From assembly GCA_037783415.1 (NCBI GenBank), contig JAZGTN010000025.1, forward strand, positions 1,922,001-1,986,000: 64,000 nucleotides of DNA, in the 5' to 3' direction. The position numbers and the translations under genes were made by a program. Shown piece after piece: positions 13,901-25,900 of this stretch (position 1 is its first letter; every line of letters begins with the position of its first letter). Source of the stretch: Leptasterias polaris (Eukaryota > Echinodermata > Asteroidea > Forcipulatida > Asteriidae). The notes under the pieces were generated by a model, which saw only the letters and a program-made list of their open reading frames with translations, was not told the DNA's origin and ran no database searches.

Positions 13901-16900
13901 CCCACCAACGTTACAAAAACAGACTCCACCAACGTTACAAAAACAGACCCCACCAACGTTACAAAAACAGACCCCACCAACGTTACAAAAACAGACCCCA
14001 CCAACGTTACAAAAACAGACCCCACCAACGTTACAAAAACAGACTCCACCAACGTTACAAAAACAGACCCCACCAACGTTACAAAAACAGACCCCACCAA
14101 CGTTACAAAAACAGACTCCACCAACGTTACAAAAACAGACCCCACCAACGTTACAAAAACAGACCCCACCAACGTTACAAAAACAGACCCCACCAACGTT
14201 ACAAAAACAGACCCCACCAACGTTACAAAAACAGACCCCACCAACGTTACAAAAACAGACCCCACCAACGTTACAAAAACAGACCCCACCAACGTTACAA
14301 AAACAGACCCCACCAACGTTACAAAAACAGACCCCACCAACGTTACAAAAACAGACCCCACCAACGTTACAAAAACAGACCCCACCAACGTTACAAAAAC
14401 AGACTCCACCAACGTTACAAAAACAGACCCCACCAACGTTACAAAAACAGACCCCACCAACGTTACAAAAACAGACCCCACCAACGTTACAAAAACAGAC
14501 CCCACCAACGTTACAAAAAACAGACCCCACCAACGTTACAAAAACAGACTCCACCAACGTTACAAAAACAGACCCCACCAACGTTACAAAAACAGACTCC
14601 ACCAACGTTACAAAAACAGACCCCACCAACGTTACAAAAACAGACCCCACCAACGTTACAAAAACAGACTCCACCAACGTTACAAAAACAGACTCCACCA
14701 ACGTTACAAAAACAGACTCCACCAACGTTACAAAAACAGACTCCACCAACGTTACAAAAACAGACTCCACCAACGTTACAAAAACAGACTCCACCAACGT
14801 TACAAAAACAGACCCCACCAACGTAACAAAAACAGACCCCACCAACGTTACAAAAACAGACCCCACCAACGTTACAAAAACAGACCCCACCAACGTTACA
14901 AAAACAGACCCCACCAACGTTACAAAAACAGACCCCACCAACGTTACAAAAAACAGACCCCACCAACGTTACAAAAACAGACCCCACCAACGTTACAAAA
15001 ACAGACCCCACCAACGTTACAAAAACAGACCCCACCAACGTTACAAAAACAGACTCCACCAACGTTACAAAAACAGACCCCACCAACGTTACAAAAACAG
15101 ACCCCACCAACGTTACAAAAACAGACCCCACCAACGTTACAAAAACAGACCCCACCAACGTTACAAAAACAGACTCCACCAACGTTACAAAAACAGACCC
15201 CACCAACGTTACAAAAACAGACCCCACCAACGTTACAAAAACAGACTCCACCAACGTTACAAAAACAGACCCCACCAACGTTACAAAAACAGACCCCACC
15301 AACGTTACAAAAACAGACCCCACCAACGTTACAAAAACAGACCCCACCAACGTTACAAAAACAGACCCCACCAACGTTACAAAAACAGACCCCACCAACG
15401 TTACAAAAACAGACCCCACCAACGTTACAAAAACAGACCCCACCAACGTTACAAAAACAGACCCCACCAACGTTACAAAAACAGACCCCACCAACGTTAC
15501 AAAAACAGACCCCACCAACGTTACAAAAACAGACTCCACCAACGTTACAAAAACAGACCCCACCAACGTTACAAAAACAGACCCCACCAACGTTACAAAA
15601 ACAGACCCCACCAACGTTACAAAAACAGACCCCACCAACGTTACAAAAACAGACCCCACCAACGTTACAAAAACAGACTCCACCAACGTTACAAAAACAG
15701 ACCCCACCAACGTTACAAAAACAGACTCCACCAACGTTACAAAAACAGACCCCACCAACGTTACAAAAACAGACCCCACCAACGTTACAAAAACAGACTC
15801 CACCAACGTTACAAAAACAGACTCCACCAACGTTACAAAAACAGACTCCACCAACGTTACAAAAACAGACTCCACCAACGTTACAAAAACAGACTCCACC
15901 AACGTTACAAAAACAGACTCCACCAACGTTACAAAAACAGACCCCACCAACGTTACAAAAACAGACCCCACCAACGTTACAAAAACAGACCCCACCAACG
16001 TTACAAAAACAGACTCCACCAACGTTACAAAAACAGACCCCACCAACGTTACAAAAACAGACCCCACCAACGTTACAAAAACAGACTCCACCAACGTTAC
16101 AAAAACAGACCCCACCAACGTTACAAAAACAGACCCCACCAACGTTACAAAAACAGACCCCACCAACGTTACAAAAACAGACCCCACCAACGTTACAAAA
16201 ACAGACCCCACCAACGTTACAAAAACAGACCCCACCAACGTTACAAAAACAGACTCCACCAACGTTACAAAAACAGACCCCACCAACGTTACAAAAACAG
16301 ACCCCACCAACGTTACAAAAACAGACCCCACCAACGTTACAAAAACAGACTCCACCAACGTTACAAAAACAGACCCCACCAACGTTACAAAAACAGACCC
16401 CACCAACGTTACAAAAACAGACCCCACCAACGTTACAAAAACAGACCCCACCAACGTTACAAAAACAGACCCCACCAACGTTACAAAAACAGACTCCACC
16501 AACGTTACAAAAACAGACCCCACCAACGTTACAAAAACAGACTCCACCAACGTTACAAAAACAGACCCCACCAACGTTACAAAAACAGACCCCACCAACG
16601 TTACAAAAACAGATTCCACCAACGTTACAAAAACAGACTCCACCAACGTTACAAAAACAGACTCCACCAACGTTACAAAAACAGACTCCACCAACGTTAC
16701 AAAAACAGACTCCACCAACGTTACAAAAACAGACTCCACCAACGTTACAAAAACAGACCCCACCAACGTTACAAAAACAGACCCCACCAACGTTACAAAA
16801 ACAGACTCCACCAACGTTACAAAAACAGACCCCACCAACGTTACAAAAACAGACCCCACCAACGTTACAAAAACAGACCCCACCAACGTTACAAAAACAG

Positions 16901-19900
16901 ACCCCACCAACGTTACAAAAACAGACTCCACCAACGTTACAAAAACAGACTCCACCAACGTTACAAAAACAGACTCCACCAACGTTACAAAAACAGACCC
17001 CACCAACGTTACAAAAACAGACCCCACCAACGTTACAAAAACAGACCCCACCAACGTTACAAAAACAGACTCCACCAACGTTACAAAAACAGACTCCACC
17101 AACGTTACAAAAACAGACTCCACCAACGTTACAAAAACAGACTCCACCAACGTTACAAAAACAGACTCCACCAACGTTACAAAAACAGACCCCACCAACG
17201 TTACAAAAACAGACCCCACCAACGTTACAAAAACAGACCCCACCAACGTTACAAAAACAGACCCCACCAACGTTACAAAAACAGACTCCACCAACGTTAC
17301 AAAAACAGACTCCACCAACGTTACAAAAACAGACTCCACCAACGTTACAAAAACAGACTCCACCAACGTTACAAAAACAGACTCCACCAACGTTACAAAA
17401 ACAGACTCCACCAACGTTACAAAAACAGACCCCACCAACGTTACAAAAACAGACCCCACCAACGTTACAAAAACAGACTCCACCAACGTTACAAAAACAG
17501 ACTCCACCAACGTTACAAAAACAGACTCCACCAACGTTACAAAAACAGACTCCACCAACGTTACAAAAACAGACCCCACCAACGTTACAAAAACAGACCC
17601 CACCAACGTTACAAAAACAGACCCCACCAACGTTACAAAAACAGACTCCACCAACGTTACAAAAACAGACTCCACCAACGTTACAAAAACAGACTCCACC
17701 AACGTTACAAAAACAGACTCCACCAACGTTACAAAAACAGACTCCACCAACGTTACAAAAACAGACCCCACCAACGTTACAAAAACAGACCCCACCAACG
17801 TTACAAAAACAGACCCCACCAACGTTACAAAAACAGACCCCACCAACGTTACAAAAACAGACTCCACCAACGTTACAAAAACAGACTCCACCAACGTTAC
17901 AAAAACAGACTCCACCAACGTTACAAAAACAGACTCCACCAACGTTACAAAAACAGACTCCACCAACGTTACAAAAACAGACTCCACCAACGTTACACAA
18001 ACTGAGGCCAATTTCACTTACTCCTCTTTTATCCAAAATAGCAGAAGGTTTTATTTGTGAGTGGGTCATGAATTCCATTCGTCCTAATATAGACATAAGG
18101 CAATTATGGTATTCAAAAAGGCATCTCCACCACCCATTGTCTTGTGGATGTTTATCATCACCTAGTCTCTGGTGCTAATAAAACTAATAATATCGGCACA
18201 CTTGTACTTACTGATTTGTTCTTGGCATCCTGAATGAGGCTGTGCTTGAGGTCATGTCAAACATTTTGCCTGGGGCTGTCTGAGGTTTTGGTTGGGGTCG
18301 TGCCTAAGGTCGTACCTGAGGTCATGTCTAAGGTTGGGTGTAGGATCCTGATTGAGATTGTGCATGAGGTCATGTAAAAAGTTGTGCCTGGAGTTGTAAA
18401 GTCAATTCACTCGACAACTCAAACAAACCTTGTGTGTTTATCCAGTATAGTTTTAGCAAGGTACAACATTTCGTTCTGTCAGTGCAAAAACATTTTACAT
18501 CCAAAAACAGTCTTTACGTCACACAAGGGCTTGAAAGTGCAAAACCATTTAATCTCACTTCAAATATCCCGGATGTACACACAAAATGTTACAAAACAGA
18601 ATACATGTGTTCACACAGAGCTTTTCTCGTGCCAGACACAGAAATACCAACAAATCAGGTGATGACAGTTTCTACACCACCAAGGCGTTGATTTGTACAC
18701 TTTCAAGCTCACGTGTCACCATGCATTCGCACCAAAACCACTGTGTATAGACCATGTGACCTGTGACATCACATGTGTGCAAAAGAGCCACAGGGCCTGG
18801 GGTCGATTTCACAAAGCACTAAGATTCATCTTATGATGAGTTGTCACAATTACCATAGTGATTTGTATTGTGACATCACTCTTTGCTAAGCAACTGCGAT
18901 GGATTTGCAGTTACGATCAGTCTTAACTCTTTAGGAAATCGAGGCCTGGACTTCCTGCAGGCACAATTTATACACAGCCCAAAGGAAGAATACAATCAAT
19001 CTTATGTTTTATGGAGATTGCACTGTCTGTTTGTTCTCAACTTTTGATATGTAGAAAGGGGGACATCCCAAAAGCTGTACAGCTGTTGCTTTTGTAACTC
19101 TTGAATTTATGTGAAAATTATGACACAAAATGTAAATTTTCCCATATGGCCTGTGTAGTATCTTGCCTGTCAGGAAAGGCATTAGAATGTACAAGGTCAC
19201 TACTCTGTAGACAAAGGTAACATGGTCTATACCAACAGAATCTATCTTACCATATCATCTTTGAAGTCTGGTGCTGTGTAGGATGGGAAAGCGAACGATT
19301 TGACTCTCTCGGCGTCAATCTGTAGAGGGACATCCTTGGTCTTAACGTCCTGGCCTTCACCATATGTTGCTGAAATCAAAACCCCACATTACACAATTAT
19401 TTCATGGGACAACAAACTTCCGCAGTTCACTGACCGATTCTCTAATCCTCACCTGTCTGGAGTGGCCTCCGCTCCAGCCATAATCTAATAATCCCTCGCA
19501 CTTACAAAATGGGTTGGAGACCGATCCTTCTCAGTTGCCAGTCGAACATCAACTCACTCTAGACTTTCAAGTCTAAATTAAAATTACATCACTTCTCTTC
19601 TCACCTATAAATTGTGTCTGTCTGTTTTGTAGCAGTCTCTAGTGTTGCACAGTAGCTTTGGAAAATGCGCTTTATTGTTGTCTAAGACAAATACAATTCA
19701 ATTTTGTGATGTACTCATTTGGCAATAAAGAGAGTCCTTATGTGACTGGGGAAAAAATTACAAGCCTCTAACCTCACGTTAAAATGGTGTAAATAGCCAT
19801 TGCAAACGATATCCTTCCGGGGCAAAATTTGTCAACATCCAAAACATCCGATAACATCATTCTGAGAAAAGGGGCTGTGACTTTTTAAAACCCGACTGCT

Positions 19901-22900
19901 CTACTATTTTACAAACCTGACTGTTCTCTGCCAGCTCGTCCGCTCCTGTAATCGCCAATCAACTTCCTGATCATGTCGCGTTTCCTTTCGACCCTCAACC
20001 GGACGATCACCCTGAACACAGCCTGCTGGAACCGCCCCAGCGCCCGGTGCTTCATGGACCAGGGGTCATTGGTGTACACGTCGAAGGACGCCGCTGGGGG
20101 TGGGATGGACGCCACACTGCGGTGGGTGCGTCGATGGGTGCAGGTCGTACACGAACGGTTGGTCTCGATGTCCGGCATGGGATCACCTCGCTGAAACTGA
20201 ACAGTCATTTTAGCGGTGTGATTAGACGGCAAGGACAGAGAATCTCGGTCTTCCCTTAGCTAAACCATCTTTCTTGGTACCTTTAGCCTTTCCAGCGAAA
20301 GGCCCAATTTCATTGAACTGCTTAACACAGTGTGATTTAGTGTAACCTTACTTTGAAAAAAATTAATTCCTTTTTTAAGGGGGGGGCTTAGCTGTTTGTT
20401 TTTTTAAACAGATCTATAAAGTTGGGGCCAGGGTTTGAACATTTAATTATACCACACGTAATCACAACCATTCCCAACACTTCATAATGTAACAGCATGA
20501 TTTGTTGGATTCTGCTGGATTGAGGACTACACAAGTTAACTGATAATGCATTTCATGGGTTCAGTTAAACATCATAATCAAAGTCTAACAGTTTCAGTGT
20601 TGACTTGCCACTGAGGTGTTGTACTTTGTTTTACAGTTAGGAAGGATCTCACTTATCTATTCAAGGGAGTTGGGGTTACAGAAAAAGCATCTTAATGCAG
20701 TGATCATGACAATCGCTAGGGTCAAACCGTGCAAAGTGGGCGTGGCCCACGGCGGAATTAAATCTTACTTAGGTCGCGTCTCAAAATTCGGAACCTTCTA
20801 ATGGATCAGATAAGTATTTCAGCCCGTGTACAAGGATCATTCTGTTGGGCTGCCTGAACGTGCCAGTGGAATGTTCGACATACTAATGTTCCTAATCACT
20901 CCTGTGGGATTGCTCCCGTACTTGGGCACAATGATGCGGTCCAGCGGAACATTCTGGCGGTCCAATGAATTACAGGCCTGTACCCATGGGAACATTCTCT
21001 TTTGCCTAAAACGCATGATATGCGTATGATATTTGGTTCTTGAAAAATAGTAGGACCAATTTATCGAGCTGACCTACAATTACACATGGTGTAGGCTATA
21101 ATAGACATTTCAGGCTAGTTTATCACAATTATATTTTTTCAAGGGCAAAACAAATCGGAAATCAAACTAAAGTAGGACAAATATCATGCCTGTTCCTTAC
21201 TACAGGAGAAGCTGAAAACACCAGAGCGGATACTCACATGATATTCCTTGACAGACTCTTTTCTAGTCTGTAAGATATCTTCCCTGGAGGAGGCTGACAT
21301 TTGCTCTCTGCCGAGACACACTTGCCTGGAGACACACAAAGTACAAGTTTTAAATATAATAGATGTTAGTTTTTGAATAGGAATAAAGAATATAATTGTT
21401 TTTTTACCCTACACCGATGTGTGTAAAGCACTGTATACTCGGTACTCTCCTGAGTTCTGTGAAAAACTCGGGGAAAGTACTGAGTATACAATGCCTAATG
21501 CACATCGGTGTAAGGGTGAAAACAAATTATACAAGACTTAAAGGTATTATACAGGATTGGCAGAGCTGACAAAATAATCACAGACAGTGTTCATGTTTTG
21601 TGTAATCAACCACATACATGAAATAAACCTGTGAAAATTTGAGCTCAATTGGTCATCGAGGTCACGAGAAAATAGTGAAAAGAGACCTTATGTGTTTTCT
21701 GTTTTTCAAACATCGAGTTTATTATCGCGCGCGATAAAAACTATTTCTCAGAAACGATAGCATTTTAGGCAGAAATATTTTAAGGAACCCTTTCTACCAT
21801 TACTTACTTTAAATCATGTAAATTATGTGTGAATCTGTGAACATTTGTGTTTTTCGATCTTACCAATAGTGTACAGGACCTTTAAATATGATTTTTGATT
21901 GAAAAAGAAAGACTTAATAGAGCTTGATTTGAGGATGCACATCAAGTTTGATTGAAGATAAGTTTGCTACCACCCACGCGCTTGTGGGATACTGCCTCCC
22001 ATATCCAACTTGGCTTTTGGCAGCAGAAAGGGTACACTTTTCCGTATTCCACTCATGTTTATGTGATAACTAATAATTTTCCGTCCACTGAGATTACACC
22101 TCTAACATTGAGAGAGCCACTACGATTGATTTATTAGGAAGGCCTGGATTTTCATCTTTGAAGAGGTCAAGTTTATTTAAATTTTGCAAAGAGAACTTCC
22201 ATTGGAAAATCTTCAAGTCGATGGTAAACTTTGAGGGGGCACAAAGGGACCAGGAGCAAGTCAGGCCCTTTGTGATTTTTCGTGTACTTCCACGCATGAT
22301 TGGTTTATTTGACAAAACAATTTTTAACTCTTTCCTACACCACAGATTACTGAAGTCAACAGGTCACAAACAACCTTAAAAGGGGGGGGGTAAATGAACT
22401 TGTTAGAACTAAAACTTGTTTCGACCATTTCATCTCAAGTTAGCAAACTTCTGGATTCACATCACAAAAGATGTGCATGTTGGCGACAGGCATATTAAGC
22501 CTTGCCATAAGTTCACAATGTCCAAAGAACACTTCAACCGTTTTCTCGATCGGGTAAGAAAACAATTATAGAGATCTCCATTTTAAAAACAATTTGACAA
22601 CATTGTTTTTTACAAACCGTTTCTTCTCAAACTGAAACATAAAATTCAAGCGAGAGACTTCACCACTCACCATCTCAGTTGATTCCTCCTCTCTGCTAAC
22701 ACCACTTGCTTCACCATATGATCAAATAGTGCTTCCTGTCGGGTAAACAAACAGAAAAACAACCCGAGTTAGATATGACAAGAGATCCTAACACAACTGA
22801 ACATCACGAAAACTGGAATGAGCAATGTCAAAGCTTTGCATTTGTTGTCTATTATTAAATCAGAGAGCTTCTAGATTGGAAAGAATCAAGAGGTAGATTT

Positions 22901-25900
22901 AAGCTGTACGTTTCCTTTATTAACCCGTATGTGTAACGTCTACATTACAGCATGGATACTGGCATTTATCCACATAACAGTGTACTTTGGCAAATAATAA
23001 TAGTGCTTTATGCAAAAATTAGTAATTAGCCTGACGTTTTGACCCTAGCAGAGTGTTTCTCGAAGGCTAAATGACAAAACAACACACATGGTTGGTAAGC
23101 AGTTTGCAACAGCTAATTCTATTTTCTCAATAATACTAGTAATAACAGGAATGTATAGAGTGCCTTTGAAAATGGATTCAAAAGTGCTTTGAGCCAAACA
23201 TCAAAAATCAGAAAAAAATGGGTTTTTAGGAGTGCCTTAAACTTTTCAAGAGGCGAGGCATTCCTGATGGAGAAAGGTAGAGAATTCTATGTTCGGGGAC
23301 TTGGGGCCAATTTCACAAAGAGTTAAGATCGTTCTTAACTGCAAATCAATCGTAGTTGCTAAGCAAAGTGTGATGTCACAATACAAATCACTATGGTAAT
23401 ACTGACAACTCATCTTAAGATGAATCGTAGTGCTTTGTGAAATCGAGCCCTGAAACGGGAAATGCATGGTCCCCTGGGCCCAATAGATCGATCCATTAAG
23501 CCCCGCCTCCTTACGAGTTGACCAATCACAGCCGCGAAACCCGATCACCATTAGTGCAAAGATCACCAAACGGCTCAAATGGTGCTCAGATTTCGCGGTT
23601 GTGATTGGTCAATGAGAAATGGCCGTGGCTTAATGGACAAAGTAGCTAATCACAACAAAATTTCGCTTGCCAGAATAAGGTTACCAGCCAAACTGCCATG
23701 TCACATGTACAATTTGTGACTGGTATGCTGCTCATTTCTGCTTTGCAGACAATTGTTAAGCAACATTTTCTGCTTAAGCAGCTCTATGAACTTGGGCCCG
23801 GTACTCCACAGTAGTAAGACGGATGACCAAATTGTACTCTGAGCGAAAACCTTGCCGTTTGGGTTGGCTGAGGTTGAGAACATTAGAAAAGTAAGATGGA
23901 AGACTTGTTGGTCATGGTTTTACATGTTGAGTGCTGTCTTGAAGACGATCCATTGGTTGATGTTGGAGCCAGTGAAGTTCAGCAAGTAAAGGTGTGGCAA
24001 GAGAGTGTTTAGGCTACAGGTTCATCATGCCTTGCTATACGTTCACAATGTTGAAAGGACACTCTGATCGGTTTTCTTGAACGTGTAAGAAAACATTGAT
24101 ATAAATTTCCATTTTCAAAAGATTTTGACGGTAATGTTTTTGCAGACCGTTTCTTCTTCCTCTGATGTACCTCGACAAAGGGCATTCATTAAATGATAGT
24201 TTGTGCCCCTCTCCCTGGCAGAGGTAGACTCGCATTGTGTCCCTAAATGTGTTGAGCTTGCACCGGCACGGCAACACAAAACTGCAAAGGACTATATATT
24301 TACACTGCCATACACTTTACCTCTCTATTATTAGTCGTTATGTTTAATGAGTCCAATCTCATAATATTCCTTATCACATACAACATAACTCACCTTTAGC
24401 TGCCTCGTATTAGGAACTGCATCTTGCTTCGCTAAAACAGCTGTAATACAAAACAAACACAAATTAAACAAACCTGCCAAACTTTGAAAATAACAAGGAC
24501 AGTATTCAAGCTGTACGGTTTTGTAATTTCTGGTAAAATTGTAAATTAAGAACATAGAGAGTCAAACTTAACACAGTTAGGAGCCATAACTGAAATGTAC
24601 CCAAAGAAACGGACCCAGAGAATGCCGAGTCATTACTTGCATGAATCAGTCATGTGACTGTTTTAAAGATGCGCAGCATTTTTATTACGCCACGGTTTTA
24701 CATGTAAATCGCGAAATGACATCACGTGACATGCATGTGTTGCAACTTACAGATGTTACATCATTTAATAGATACAAAAAACAAAAGTATCACCATTTTG
24801 GCTTATTATTTTGCCTATCAGGTCACATGATATAATTTTGCTTTACATGCGTACGAAGTGGCATCAAAACACAGTGTCCACAGCAAGACACAAACTTTAC
24901 AGCTCTGCTTACAGTGGTATTCTGCGGTCATAATTCCCCCATTTTAAATCATATTCTCGTCTTTGAATCATACAGGGTAACACTGAATTTCTGCCTTAGC
25001 TGTAAGCGAAGAATGCTTAGAAACGTACCAGCAAGAAATTCTTGGGCAACCTGTGAAATATGCTTATTGTTAAGCGCAGATTTGTCTGCTTCTGTAAGCA
25101 CTGTTTTTTTTTTACTTTTAAACTTTTAAAAACTTTAGAAACTTGTTTTTAATCCTTCATCATGCACAGCCAAAAGGAATCATTCAATAACATAACCCTT
25201 CCAGATGACGGTCTGAGGTCAGCATTTTATCAATTATTCGCTTCACCGGATATTGTCACCGTGTCCCACAGTGGGGTCACTGTAATTCGGCCTTTTAAAT
25301 CATCATCCCTCAGACCATCAACAGGTTACACTAAATGAATAATTCTGGAAAATTACAAATCATGTTTATAATGAATCACCCTGGTCATTAACTTTTAAGG
25401 CACCCCCCCCTTCAGAAAAAATTAATAAATTAATTTAAATAAATACATAAACAAATCCTACACACACCCTACCACTCACTTAAACATTTTTTCAATCCTC
25501 AACCATGCACAGCCATCAGAAATCATTCAATAATGTAACCCTTCCAGATGACAGTCTGAGGTCAGCATTTTATCAACTATTCGCTTCACCGGATATTGTC
25601 ACCGTGTCCCACAGTGGGGTCACTGTAATTCGGCCTTTTATATCATCATCCCTCAGACCATTAACAGGTTACCCTAAACGAATATTTCTGGCAAATTACA
25701 AATCATGTATATATAATGAATCACCCTGGTCATTAACTTTTAAGGCCCCTTCAGAAAAATAAACAAGTGAATAAATAAATACATTGTAAATTGTGCTCTA
25801 TTGCAAAAAGAGTCAGGTTCCTTTATATGAGATAAGATATTGCAGATATTCTCATTATAAAGACAAGGAACCTGTCTTGAGTTTTCCCTCATTGGGGTAA

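Noticed and set aside
7987..18178. Huge plus- and minus-strand open frames (up to 3,235 codons)
   Set aside because: They are translations of the 24-bp tandem array in different frames; only the flanking RT segments resemble protein.
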